Source of the DNA: Paraglaciecola mesophila
Lineage (GTDB): Bacteria > Pseudomonadota > Gammaproteobacteria > Enterobacterales > Alteromonadaceae
Direction of reading: 5' to 3'
Length of the DNA: 64,000 nt
Assembly (NCBI RefSeq): GCF_009906955.1
Contig: NZ_CP047656.1
Span: forward strand, 3,037,001-3,101,000
Position numbers and translations under genes: made by a program. Positions 25,358 to 34,759 of this stretch are shown piece by piece. The notes under the pieces were generated by a model. It did no database searches, had not been told where the DNA came from, and was given only the letters and a program-made list of their open reading frames with translations. How positions within the stretch are numbered: the stretch's first letter is position 1; each line of letters begins with the position of its first letter.

Positions 25358-27808
25358 CTAGTCGTCATTCTCGTCTTCATCATTGCTTTTAAGCTCAGTT
25401 TTAATGTCTTGCATGATATCCCGAGAGACTTTTTTCGTACTCTTCTTCGCTTTGTATGCTTCGATACGAGAAGGGATAATCTTACGAGGATAGTCATTGT
25501 TGCTGACATCGACATCGGCGGTTTCCCAGCGAGGATCCACTGATACACTGACTAATTCTTGGTCCTTATCCGTAATAATGAGCTTGCTGACTGCCTTTGG
25601 CGTACGGCGCCATATCTCAGCAGGTATATACTGATTCTGAGTTGTGCCATCGGCAAAGGTAAGTTCTAAAATGATCGGCATAACTAGCCCGCCTTTATTA
25701 GAAAAATCAATAACATAGTAATTCTTATCTTCTTTCACAGCGCGTTCAAAAGCGGTGCGTTCCCAAGGCTCTAGGTCTTTTAGGAATTTATTGTATTTAT
25801 TACGCTCTTTATTGGTCACTGTGAAGCGATCGTTTTCGTCGTAGAAATCAGTAATATCAGGGAAGCGGTCTACCCACAGTTCTTTACCTTCGGCTTTGTT
25901 GCGCTCGTCAGTTAATGACATAGGTTTATCTAATTCTTCCTGGCGCTGACGGTCAAAGTCGATATCAGGATCCTTAGTGTCTAAACGTAATTTAGAGATT
26001 TTATCCAGCGAGATATCAACGTGATCTGTGGTGTAAAACCAACCACGCCAAAACCAATCTAGATCAACACCACTGGCTTCTTCCATGGTGCGGAAAAAGT
26101 CTGACGGCGTTGGGCGTTTAAACATCCAGCGCTGGGCATATTCTTTAAACGCGAAGTCAAATAACTCACGGCCTAAAATGGTTTCACGCAAAATATTTAA
26201 CGCGACAGCCGGTTTGGTATAAGCGTTAGGACCGAGGTGCAATACGCTATCAGACTGGGTCATCACTGGCACTTGTGAGGTAGATTTCATATACCCTACA
26301 ACGTCTCTAGGCTCAACGCCCCAAGGGATAGTGGGATCCCATTCGCGACCGGCTACCCCATCTAAAAAGCTATTTAAACCTTCATCCATCCATGACCACT
26401 GGCGCTCGTCTGAGTTGACGATCATGGGGAAGTAGTTATGCCCCACTTCATGGATCACCACGCCGATCAAGAAGCGCTTTTCTGCTTGAGAATAGGTGCG
26501 GCTACCGTCGTCTTGTAATTCAGTGCGTGGGCCGTTGAACGAAATCATTGGATATTCCATGCCGCCCACTGGGCCGTTTACCGACTGTGCGGTTGGATAT
26601 GGGTAGTCAAACGAAAAGCGAGAATACACATCTAAGGTATGTACCACTGATTCAGTAGAATATTTTTTCCATAAATCACCGCCTTCTTTCGGGTAGAAAG
26701 ACATCGCCATTACTAAGGGTTGAGCAGACCCTTTTTGTGCGTGGCCTTTTGCATCCCACATGAACTTGCGTGACGATGCCCACGCGAAGTCACGCACATT
26801 TTTGGCGCTGAACTTCCAGGTTTTTTCTTTACTGGTACCGTCCTTCTCGTTCTCTAAGGCTTCTTCAGCAGTTACCACGAAAACAGGGCGTTTTGCTGTT
26901 TCAGCGTCCTTCAAACGCTTACGCTGCGTGGAAGTAAGCACTTGCTTAGGGTTTTGCAATACGCCCGTTGAGCTTACGATATGATCTGCTGGTACGGTCA
27001 TTTCAACATCATAATCACCAAACTCTAGCGTGAACTCACCGCGACCTATGAACTCTTTGTTAGTCCAAGCTTCGTAGTCGGTGTAAGCATGCAAGCGCGG
27101 AAACCATTGGGCAAGTAAGAATATATCGTTACCGCCTTCACGTTCGTCATCTGGGAAGTGCTCGTAACCTGAGCGAGCCGAAACTGCGTCTTCTTCAACA
27201 ATGTTGTAGGCAAAATCGATAGCAAAATCCACAGACTTACCCGGCGCTAGCGGCTTGGGTAGATCTATACGCATGTTGGTGCCGACAATGACGTGGTGCA
27301 GTTTAGAGCCCTTTGCGTCAACTACCTTTTGTATGTCGTAGCCAAGTTCATGGTCTGCAACAAATTGGTCGCGACGAAGGGCGGCTAGACTTAATTGAGC
27401 AGGTTTGCTCGATGTTGCACTTTGTGTTGCCGGCCCGCGCGCACCAATACCACCAAAGGTGGTGGTCATGGCTGACATAGAGTCATTTTTAAATTTATTT
27501 TGATCTAATTGCAGCCATAAATATTTTAGCGTATCTGGCGAGTTATTGGTGTAGGTAATGCTTTCACTGGCTTCTAAACGACGTTTTTCCTCGTTCAAAT
27601 GCACCTTTATTTTGTAATCCACTTCCTGTTGCCAGTACTGGTGACCAGGCTGACCTGCCGCATTACGATATACGTTGGGCGTGGGAAGAGATTCATCCAG
27701 TTGGCGAAACTTATCTTTGAAGTCGCCTTTGGTCTGGTCGATAGCTGCGTTCGCAGCACTCATCGATAATAGCGACAACAGCGCTGTAGTAATTAATTTA
27801 TTGATCAT
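25358..27808 (-). CDS. Secreted M1 family metallopeptidase
   Basis: An 816-residue zinc peptidase with signal peptide (cleavage near SAANA). The zinc site HEVGH begins at about residue 453 and is followed 18 residues later by the third ligand glutamate in SWMDEGLNSF. Substrate recognition shows GGMEYP in place of the classic GAMEN, as in the exported branch of the family. The start at 27808 is supported by AGGGA about 7 bases upstream; the frame runs back to 27949 but that extension is not signal-like. A downstream DUF6702 gene follows after 2 bases. Probably a periplasmic or extracellular aminopeptidase used to feed on peptides. Confidence 0.9.
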   Translation of the reverse strand: MINKLITTALLSLLSMSAANAAIDQTKGDFKDKFRQLDESLPTPNVYRNAAGQPGHQYWQQEVDYKIKVHLNEEKRRLEASESITYTNNSPDTLKYLWLQLDQNKFKNDSMSAMTTTFGGIGARGPATQSATSSKPAQLSLAALRRDQFVADHELGYDIQKVVDAKGSKLHHVIVGTNMRIDLPKPLAPGKSVDFAIDFAYNIVEEDAVSARSGYEHFPDDEREGGNDIFLLAQWFPRLHAYTDYEAWTNKEFIGRGEFTLEFGDYDVEMTVPADHIVSSTGVLQNPKQVLTSTQRKRLKDAETAKRPVFVVTAEEALENEKDGTSKEKTWKFSAKNVRDFAWASSRKFMWDAKGHAQKGSAQPLVMAMSFYPKEGGDLWKKYSTESVVHTLDVYSRFSFDYPYPTAQSVNGPVGGMEYPMISFNGPRTELQDDGSRTYSQAEKRFLIGVVIHEVGHNYFPMIVNSDERQWSWMDEGLNSFLDGVAGREWDPTIPWGVEPRDVVGYMKSTSQVPVMTQSDSVLHLGPNAYTKPAVALNILRETILGRELFDFAFKEYAQRWMFKRPTPSDFFRTMEEASGVDLDWFWRGWFYTTDHVDISLDKISKLRLDTKDPDIDFDRQRQEELDKPMSLTDERNKAEGKELWVDRFPDITDFYDENDRFTVTNKERNKYNKFLKDLEPWERTAFERAVKEDKNYYVIDFSNKGGLVMPIILELTFADGTTQNQYIPAEIWRRTPKAVSKLIITDKDQELVSVSVDPRWETADVDVSNNDYPRKIIPSRIEAYKAKKSTKKVSRDIMQDIKTELKSNDEDENDD

Positions 27809-28089
27809 GATATTCCCTGACTTTGTAATACGAGCTGCATTGAATTTGTTTTTATTTTTCATCGCAGCCGAACATATTATTATAAATACAAAGCGAGATC
27901 TCGTCACAGGGCCATTAATACAAAACTGCTTTGTAAGTAAATTGTACAACTTGCTGAACGCTTACTTTTAAGTGTTTTATGGTTTTTGACATAATTTGTT
28001 CCCAAAATACCATAGCTTATAGCAACAAAGTCTTGTTTCTAGGCAGGTTTGTCGTAATCTAGCAGCATATTAACTCGGTAGGATTTTTC

Positions 28090-29187
28090 ATGTCACAGTT
28101 CACGTGGCAACGGGCCGTCATTAAAGTCGGCAGCGCCTTAATCGCACCAGATGGCAAAGCATGCAGCAGTCAGTTTTTGTTGCCGATTGCACAGTTTATT
28201 GTCGCTAGTAGAGCGCAAGGTAAAGAAGTCATTTTAGTGTCTTCTGGCAGTGTGGCAGCCGGACGCGGTAAAATAGGCTATAAGCATTATCCCTCTATCG
28301 CTGAAAAGCAAGCAATGGCTGCTATTGGTCAAACGCACATGATGGCTAATTGGGCACGTTTGTTTGATTTTGATTGTGGACAAATATTGCTAACGTCAGA
28401 TGATTTCCATAATCGTACACGTTACGTCAATATTAAAAATACCCTGCGCGAATTGTTGCGCAACAACGCCCTGCCGATCGTGAACGAAAATGACACAGTC
28501 GTTATTAATGAATTAAAGGTGGGGGATAACGATAACCTTGCAGCGTATACAGCCTTGGTAGCCCAAGCTGATACCTTAATTATTTGTTCAGATATTGATG
28601 GCTTATATGATGCAGACCCACGGCAAAATCCTAGCGCCAAGTTTATCCCAAGGGTAGATGAAATAGACCACAAAATTCACCAATTGGCAGGTGGTGCGGG
28701 TACCAGTGTAGGAACTGGCGGTATGCGTACTAAAATTCAAGCTGCCGAAAAGTGCGCTAAAAGTGGTATCCAAACTCTTATAGTTAATGGTCGTAAACCC
28801 GAGGTATTTGAACAACTTGCACTATCAAAGCAGCCAGGCACCTTGTTTATACCAAGTAAAAATCGTGACAGTGCTCGTACCCAATGGCTACGCCATACAT
28901 TGCGATCAAAAGGGACGCTTGTGATTGATGATGGTGCGCAAAAAGCATTGATAAACAAAGGGGCTTCGTTGCTACCTTCAGGTATTACCAGTGTATTAGG
29001 TTCGTTTAAACCTGGCGAGGCAGTTGATATTCGTTACAAAGACCAGATAATAGCTAAAGGACTTTGTTTGTACGGCAATAGTGAGTTGGCGCAAATTAAA
29101 GGGCAACGCAGCGATAAAATCGAAACCATTCTTGGTTACTCATCCGGCGAGGTCGCCGTTCATCGTGATGACCTTGTTTTACTCTAG
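28090..29187 (+). CDS. proB: Glutamate 5-kinase
   Basis: A 365-residue enzyme that phosphorylates glutamate, the first step of proline synthesis, and is inhibited by proline. Seen: amino-acid-kinase domain (about 1-265; IKVGSALIAPDG, VSSGSVAAG, NENDTVVINELKVGDND, GTGGMRTKIQAA) and a C-terminal PUA domain (about 275-365). AGGA precedes the ATG. proA follows after 47 bases. Full length. Confidence 0.97.
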   Translation: MSQFTWQRAVIKVGSALIAPDGKACSSQFLLPIAQFIVASRAQGKEVILVSSGSVAAGRGKIGYKHYPSIAEKQAMAAIGQTHMMANWARLFDFDCGQILLTSDDFHNRTRYVNIKNTLRELLRNNALPIVNENDTVVINELKVGDNDNLAAYTALVAQADTLIICSDIDGLYDADPRQNPSAKFIPRVDEIDHKIHQLAGGAGTSVGTGGMRTKIQAAEKCAKSGIQTLIVNGRKPEVFEQLALSKQPGTLFIPSKNRDSARTQWLRHTLRSKGTLVIDDGAQKALINKGASLLPSGITSVLGSFKPGEAVDIRYKDQIIAKGLCLYGNSELAQIKGQRSDKIETILGYSSGEVAVHRDDLVLL

Positions 29188-29234
29188 CTTTCTTGTTTTA
29201 GCTGGCTTTAATATCAATTTAGAGGATCTTAACA

Positions 29235-30485
29235 ATGGCATTTTCAATCGCTCAAGCTGCTAAAGCAGCTCGTGTTGCTTCTCGTCAAGTCGCTAAATTA
29301 TCAGCGACGCAAAAAGAAACCTTATTAAAAGACATCGCTGAGCGCATGTTAGAGCAAAGCACAGAGATCATGGTTGCCAATGAGCAGGATTTGGCGGCAG
29401 GTCGTGAAAATAATTTAGACGATGCCATGCTAGACCGTTTGCTTCTAAGTGCTGAGCGCATTCAAGGCATAGCTAATGCGGTACTTGATATTGCAGCGCA
29501 GGCAGATCCTGTGGGTAGCATTGAACATATGCAACAAATGCCAAGTGGTATTCAAGTGGGCAAAATGCGTATCCCATTAGGGGTAATTGCGATGATCTAC
29601 GAGTCACGGCCAAATGTTACCATTGACGCTGCCGCTTTGTGTTTAAAGGCGGGTAATGCTGTGGTGTTGCGGGGAGGAAAAGAAGCCTTGCACTCAAATT
29701 TGGCTTTGGCTGAGTGCATCCGCTTTGCGTTAGACAAAAACGGCATAGATCCCGCAGCGGTTGTAGTTGTGCCCAACCCTGACCGCGCAGTAATGAACGA
29801 ATTAATGACGTTAAATGAAGATATTGACTTAATTATTCCCCGAGGCGGTGAAGGTCTGATCCGGTTTGTGAGTGAGAATAGCCGTATTCCTGTTATTCAG
29901 CATTACAAAGGTGTGTGTCATTTATATGTTGATGATGCGGCAGATGAAATCAAAGCCCTTAACTTATTGAAAAATGGTAAAACTCAGCGCACGGGCGTAT
30001 GTAACTCCCTTGAAACTTTATTAGTTCACCAAGATATAGCCGCGTCCTTTTTGCCAAAGGTGCGGGAACTATTTGCAGAATTTCAGGTTAAAGTGCACGC
30101 CTGTGAGCGCAGCATTAGCTATTTCGACAACGCCTTAGCCGCTACCGAAGATGACTGGCATGCTGAATACTTAGCCATGGAAATTGCTATCAGGGTTGTA
30201 GACGACTTTGATGCGGCGATCGAACATATCGAAACATACAGCTCAGGACATACTGAGGTCATTGCGACGCAGGACTTTAGTCGTGCTCAGCAGTTTATTC
30301 GTACCTTAAATTCAGCTGTGGTTATGGCAAACGCTTCATCTCGTTTCTCAGACGGTGGTGAGCTTGGCTTAGGTGCCGAAATCGGGATCTCAACCAGTAA
30401 ATTACATGCCTATGGCCCAATGGGCGCAGCCTCTTTGACTACGCAGAAGTTTATCGTGTTAGGAGATGGAGAAGTACGTCACTAA
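29235..30485 (+). CDS. proA: Glutamate-5-semialdehyde dehydrogenase
   Basis: A 416-residue NADPH-dependent gamma-glutamyl phosphate reductase, second step of proline synthesis. Seen: PLGVIAMIYESRPNVTIDAAALCLKAG (quoted in part), VVLRGGKEALHSN, the catalytic cysteine in GKTQRTGVCNSLETL, and the C-terminal FSDGGELGLGAEIGISTSKLHA. AGAGGAT precedes the ATG. Second gene of proBA. Confidence 0.97.
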   Translation: MAFSIAQAAKAARVASRQVAKLSATQKETLLKDIAERMLEQSTEIMVANEQDLAAGRENNLDDAMLDRLLLSAERIQGIANAVLDIAAQADPVGSIEHMQQMPSGIQVGKMRIPLGVIAMIYESRPNVTIDAAALCLKAGNAVVLRGGKEALHSNLALAECIRFALDKNGIDPAAVVVVPNPDRAVMNELMTLNEDIDLIIPRGGEGLIRFVSENSRIPVIQHYKGVCHLYVDDAADEIKALNLLKNGKTQRTGVCNSLETLLVHQDIAASFLPKVRELFAEFQVKVHACERSISYFDNALAATEDDWHAEYLAMEIAIRVVDDFDAAIEHIETYSSGHTEVIATQDFSRAQQFIRTLNSAVVMANASSRFSDGGELGLGAEIGISTSKLHAYGPMGAASLTTQKFIVLGDGEVRH

Positions 30486-30949
30486 TATCACCTGCGATCA
30501 TGTTAATTGTAGGTTTAATAAGGAGTTATTTTTGCACAGCCTCTCGATGGTTACACTGTTGTTAACTCTGCGAGTATGGATACGCTCGTTGAGTGGAGGT
30601 GTGTCTGTGGCGTTTAGCGCCTTGGTTGATCTCTCGGGCTATCTAACGACTTCTTATTGGCGACAGTTTTTTATTGCGCTATGGTTGAAAAACCTGAGAT
30701 ACCGTTTTGCTGTAAGTCGCCTATTTTTTGGGATTCTAAGCATAACATTTGATGTTGGTAAGCCCTTACTATCTTTATTTCCCCCTATTTTAAATAGAGC
30801 GTATCCTAATCCTTCGCTGTGCGCTTTATCTTACAATCAATTTATTACGCTATTTTATTTCCCAATATTTACTGCCTTTTCTTCTGTTCGAACCGAACCT
30901 GCAGCCAAGCGTAAATCGAATTCTATCGCAACTTTAAAAGGTAATTTTT
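30486..30949 (+). other. Gap before the NADH dehydrogenase gene, with one doubtful frame
   Basis: This 464-base gap is covered by one open frame (from an AAGGAG-preceded TTG at 30532 to 30993, 153 residues) that overruns the ndh start by 44 bases in another frame. The product would be basic and rich in F, L and S. Composition and the overlap argue against a real gene, so I list the region as gap. It should hold the ndh promoter. Confidence 0.4.
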
Positions 30950-32242
30950 ATGAAACGTATAGTCGTTGTAGGCGGCGGGGCGGGTGGTCTTGAGTTAGTT
31001 GCTCAGCTAAGCCGTTATTGTCGAAAACACACTGCTGTGGAGATGATCCTAGTTGATAAGGTCAGAACGCATGTGTGGAAACCGCTGCTACATGAAGTCG
31101 CTGCGGGTATTATCGATAAAAACTCTGATGGCGTGGATTATCGTATTCATGCCAGTCGCCTCAAATATGAATTCCAACAAGGAACGCTCAAGGGGATTGA
31201 TGAGCAGAATAAATCGATCGCGTTAGACGCCCTACATGATGAAGAGGGTGAGCTAATTTTACCTGAACGTACAATTGAGTACGATATTCTGGTGTTAGCA
31301 ATCGGCAGCGTGAGTAATGACTTTGGCACGCCGGGCGTGAAGGACAACAGCTACTTCTTGGATTCACTCGTTCAGGCTGAACGCTTTCATCGCGCGCTGC
31401 TCAATCAAATGCTCAGAGTCAATCAACCGAATACTCAGCAGTCGATGCTCAAGGTTTCGATTGTAGGGGCGGGAGCGACAGGGACTGAGCTTGCAGCGCA
31501 ATTACATCACGTTGCGAATTTATCTAGGGCTTACGGTATGCCTGCAATGTCGGCTCAGCGTTTGGAAATTTCGATCATCGAAGCCGGCCCTAGAATTTTG
31601 CCAGCATTGCCAGAACGAATAGCCTATGCTGCCAAAAGTGCGTTACAGAAAATCGGCGTGAAACTTTACGAAGACACCAAAGTCATTAGGGCGGAGAAAA
31701 ACGGCTTTGTTACCGCTGATGATGAGCTAATTGAAGCTGATTTAATGGTGTGGGCAGCGGGCGTAAAAGCGCCAAACTTGATCAAAGAGCTGGATATGTT
31801 CGAAACAAATCGTGCACAACAGGTGTTGGTAGACGCGCAACTACGGGCCAAGAATCATCAAGATATTTATGTACTCGGTGACTGCTGTGCCTTTCAGCAA
31901 GAAGATGGTACTTGGGTGCCCCCGAGAGCGCAATCGGCCCATCAAATGGCGTCAACCGTATATAAAAATATCGTCAATCAACTCCAAGGCAAGGAATTCG
32001 AAGATTACAAATATAGCGATTACGGCTCGTTAGTTCACTTAAGTAAGTACAGTACGGTGGGGAGTTTGATGGGTAACCTGTCTAACAGCAGTATGTTCGT
32101 TGAAGGTAAGTTAGCCCGTTTGGTGTATACCTCACTTTATAGCATGCACCAGTTTGCCGTTCATGGTTGGTTAAAAGCCACGCTAACTATGCTGAGTCGC
32201 CGGGTCAGTAAATTTGTCGGTCCCAAGCTAAAACTTCATTAA
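30950..32242 (+). CDS. ndh: NAD(P)/FAD-dependent oxidoreductase, type II NADH dehydrogenase
   Basis: A 430-residue membrane-associated NADH:quinone oxidoreductase that oxidises NADH without proton pumping. Seen: FAD loop VVVGGGAGGLEL at the N-terminus, NADH loop SIVGAGATGTELAAQL at about 165, VWAAGVKAP, VYVLGDCCAF, and PRAQSAHQMA at about 325. The C-terminus is basic and amphipathic (MLSRRVSKFVGPKLKLH), the usual membrane-anchoring end of this enzyme. AAAAGGTAA precedes the ATG. Monocistronic, with a strong terminator behind. Confidence 0.92.
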   Translation: MKRIVVVGGGAGGLELVAQLSRYCRKHTAVEMILVDKVRTHVWKPLLHEVAAGIIDKNSDGVDYRIHASRLKYEFQQGTLKGIDEQNKSIALDALHDEEGELILPERTIEYDILVLAIGSVSNDFGTPGVKDNSYFLDSLVQAERFHRALLNQMLRVNQPNTQQSMLKVSIVGAGATGTELAAQLHHVANLSRAYGMPAMSAQRLEISIIEAGPRILPALPERIAYAAKSALQKIGVKLYEDTKVIRAEKNGFVTADDELIEADLMVWAAGVKAPNLIKELDMFETNRAQQVLVDAQLRAKNHQDIYVLGDCCAFQQEDGTWVPPRAQSAHQMASTVYKNIVNQLQGKEFEDYKYSDYGSLVHLSKYSTVGSLMGNLSNSSMFVEGKLARLVYTSLYSMHQFAVHGWLKATLTMLSRRVSKFVGPKLKLH

Positions 32243-32260
32243 ATATCAATTGTTTATTTA

Positions 32261-32288
32261 AAGCCAAGCACGCGTCTTGGCTTTTTTC
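32261..32288 (+). terminator. Rho-independent terminator of ndh
   Basis: AAGCCAAG and CTTGGCTT form an 8-bp perfect stem around a 6-base loop, followed by a run of T. It lies 19 bases after the ndh stop. Confidence 0.88.
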
Positions 32289-32483
32289 TTTCGTCCTTTG
32301 AATATAAAGAGTATTTAATTAACCACACTTTCCTGCATAAAGTGTCAGTAAATATTACACATTTGTGACTCGCATACTGGTAATTGTCGTAAAGCACTGA
32401 TTTTAAAGTGTAATTATTACTGGTCTGACATTTGCTTGCACGCTCCTCGAATCAGATTTCTATGCAAACAAAGGATGTAATAA

Positions 32484-33902
32484 ATGTATGAATTCAAGAA
32501 GTTAGTCAAAGCAATCGCCATTAGCGGAGCATTGGCGACCAGTATGGCTTCGATGACTGCTAACGCGAGCGTATTGTTAGAGGGTTGGAGTGGTTCAGGT
32601 GAGTCGGGGTTTGGAACTGTTGCCCTAGAAAAAAACGATGATGGCTCTAGCCAGGAAATATTTTTCAGTGATTATGCTGATCTTGGTTTTGATTCTGGTG
32701 TTAATTTCTTTGGCCGTAGCCATAACTCATTTTACGTAAACAATAACGGCAATATTAGCTTTAATGGTGCTGTTGGTCAGTATACGCCAGACCCATTTCC
32801 AAATACGCTCTTTGGAGGTGATGACTTTGAAGGCGGCGGTGATGACGACTGCGGTATAGATTGTCTTGATATTCCTCAAGAGGCCCAACAGACACGTTCG
32901 ACCTTTACTACAAATAACGTAGAGACCGAAGCGCCCGCAGAATTAAATACCATCGCAATGATCGCACCCTTTTGGGCGGATGTAGACACAGGTTGTGACG
33001 ACTGTGGTGACGTATTTATTGGCTCGCCCAATGCTGAAACCTTGGTGATTACTTGGGATAGCGTTGGTTTTTTCTCTTCAGATAGTTCACTTACGAATAC
33101 CTTTCAATTAGTTCTAATTGACCGTGCTGACACCGGTGCCGGCAACTTCGATGTGGAATTCCGGTATGAAGACATCAACTGGACCACTGGTGATGCTTCA
33201 GGCGGTGAGAACGGCCTCGGTGGAACGCCAGCGCAAGCGGGTTATGATGCTGGTGATGGTGTGAATTTCTTTACTCTTCCTGGTTCTCGTACTAGTGAAG
33301 TTGTGAATTTAGATACTGCTGACAGCAATACAGGTACTGCAGGTATTTGGAAGTTTGCTATTCGTGACGGTGAATTACCAGGCGATACCGCTGAAAATCC
33401 GATTTTGCCAGTGATTAATCCTGAAACACCCACTGATTACAACTTTGAATTTGTGATCATTGAGCCAGAAACACCAATATTTATCGACCCGGATGTTGCC
33501 GTTGGTTACGATTACATCGTCAATAGTGGCCCGAGCATTACCTCAGTGATGCTACCTACCGGCTTTGGTGATGACGTTTATGACCTTTGGTTATGGGATG
33601 CCGCCTTGATGGATTGGTATGACACAGGTGAAGATTTGCTTGGTGGTGTAACGTTTGATTTCACTACAGCAGTTGACCGTTTCCGTATATTGGGTATTGA
33701 GACCTCTGAAATGGTAGATCCAACGGATCCTAATGCATTTGTTACCGCATTGACCTTTGATGCCGCTGGGGTAATCAACATGAATCAAAACGCTATTACT
33801 GAGTTTGTTGACGACCCTCAAGCGGTTTCTGCACCTGCAGGGCTAGGTATCTTCGGATTATCTTTGTTGATATTCTTACGCGCTAGAAAGCGTCGCGCTT
33901 AA
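32484..33902 (+). CDS. PEP-CTERM-sorted surface protein with nidogen-like domain
   Basis: A 472-residue secreted protein. Order: signal peptide (cleavage near TANAS), a nidogen-like NIDO domain (about 85-265; SFYVNNNGNISFNG, FWADVDTG, TFQLVLIDR), a repeated-Asp low-complexity stretch (FGGDDFEGGGDDD), a second beta-rich domain, and a C-terminal exosortase sorting signal: a SAPAGLG tripeptide-region variant in place of VPEP, a hydrophobic helix and RARKRRA. The variant 'SAP' motif is common in Alteromonadales. Such proteins are cut and anchored or released by an exosortase, which is not in this window. Monocistronic with its own terminator. Confidence 0.85.
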   Translation: MYEFKKLVKAIAISGALATSMASMTANASVLLEGWSGSGESGFGTVALEKNDDGSSQEIFFSDYADLGFDSGVNFFGRSHNSFYVNNNGNISFNGAVGQYTPDPFPNTLFGGDDFEGGGDDDCGIDCLDIPQEAQQTRSTFTTNNVETEAPAELNTIAMIAPFWADVDTGCDDCGDVFIGSPNAETLVITWDSVGFFSSDSSLTNTFQLVLIDRADTGAGNFDVEFRYEDINWTTGDASGGENGLGGTPAQAGYDAGDGVNFFTLPGSRTSEVVNLDTADSNTGTAGIWKFAIRDGELPGDTAENPILPVINPETPTDYNFEFVIIEPETPIFIDPDVAVGYDYIVNSGPSITSVMLPTGFGDDVYDLWLWDAALMDWYDTGEDLLGGVTFDFTTAVDRFRILGIETSEMVDPTDPNAFVTALTFDAAGVINMNQNAITEFVDDPQAVSAPAGLGIFGLSLLIFLRARKRRA

Positions 33903-33917
33903 TATTTGTTAACCACT

Positions 33918-33947
33918 AAAAAGAGGAGCGATAGCTCCTCTTTTTTT
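33918..33947 (+). terminator. Rho-independent terminator of the PEP-CTERM gene
   Basis: AAAGAGGAGC and GCTCCTCTTT form a perfect stem with a 4-base loop, followed by a T run. It lies 15 bases after the stop and just before the IalB-like start. Confidence 0.88.
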
Positions 33948-33967
33948 GGCTTAAACGGAGTAATAAT

Positions 33968-34456
33968 ATGCGTTTGGTTTTTACCTTTTTTATTGTTTTT
34001 CTCGCTGTGTTGGGGCCAGCTCACGCGCAGAGCAAGCAGACTTTTGGTTCTTGGAGTTTACTCTGCGGCGATCAAGGAAATTGCTCGGTGAGTCAATTGG
34101 TCGCTATGGATCCTGACGGCAAGAAGGTACTGCTTGGTGCCAATATTAACTTTTCTATGTCAAATAGCTTCCCGGTATTGATGTTGCGTATGCCACCAAA
34201 TTTGAACAAAACAAGTGGTGTCGGCATTAAGATTGATGATAATAAAGCGATACAAGTCGCTTTATCTCAGTGCACCTCCGTTGCGTGTCAAAGCGTGATC
34301 AAAATAGACAAAACTCTGTTCGCTGAAATGCGTGATGGAAAGCTCGCAAAAGTTGCATTCGCGTTAGAAAAAAGAAAGCAACTTACATTGCCTTTGTCTC
34401 TTGATGGGTTTTCAGATGCTTACGCGGCATTACTTGCAACGCGCAAAGAGTCTTAA
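33968..34456 (+). CDS. IalB-like (invasion-associated locus B) protein
   Basis: A 162-residue protein with signal peptide (MRLVFTFFIVFLAVLGPAHA) and the IalB domain: FGSWSLLCGD with its conserved cysteine, then LLGANINFSMSN, LRMPPNLN, and two further cysteines in CTSVACQSV. The family is periplasmic and of uncertain function. CGGAGTAAT precedes the ATG. The stop codon lies inside the first unit of an 18-bp tandem repeat that starts at 34440, so the last five codons are part of the repeat array; the C-terminus may therefore vary between strains. Confidence 0.85.
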   Translation: MRLVFTFFIVFLAVLGPAHAQSKQTFGSWSLLCGDQGNCSVSQLVAMDPDGKKVLLGANINFSMSNSFPVLMLRMPPNLNKTSGVGIKIDDNKAIQVALSQCTSVACQSVIKIDKTLFAEMRDGKLAKVAFALEKRKQLTLPLSLDGFSDAYAALLATRKES

Positions 34457-34565
34457 ACGTACAAAGAGTCTTAAACGCGAAAAGAATCTTAAACGCGAAA
34501 AGAATCTTAAACGCGAAAAGAATCTTAAACGCGAAAAGAATCTTAAACGCGAAAAGAATCTTAAA
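34440..34565 (+). repeat. 18-bp tandem repeat, seven units
   Basis: Seven copies of an 18-bp unit run from 34440 to 34565. The first two differ slightly (CGCGCAAAGAGTCTTAAA and CGTACAAAGAGTCTTAAA); the last five are identical (CGCGAAAAGAATCTTAAA). The first unit contains the IalB-like stop codon. The perfect later copies point to recent expansion by slippage. It is a candidate variable-number locus; no CRISPR-like spacers exist. Confidence 0.95.
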
Positions 34566-34759
34566 AGACGTTTCCCCAGTCATAGGTGGCAATATTCTAT
34601 TGCCACTGCCTCAGCGGTAGGACGCGCGAATTCTATTTACTCAATAATTGCGTTATCTTCTCAATGTTAGTTTGTGGTACTAATAATGCTTTGCGACGCT
34701 TAGGCATTTATCGACAGTCCATAATGTTAAGTTTATGAAAATTAAAAGGATGTATTCAA

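Noticed and set aside
30466..30993. 175-codon frame between proA and ndh
   Set aside because: Overlaps both neighbours in another frame; composition is F/L/S-rich as in random AT-rich sequence. Mentioned in the gap entry because of an AAGGAG before TTG 30532.
34440..34565. Possible CRISPR array
   Set aside because: Units are directly adjacent with no spacers, and no cas genes are near.
34401..34670. Frame with repeated LKREKN residues
   Set aside because: Created by the 18-bp repeat read in another frame; no start signal of its own.
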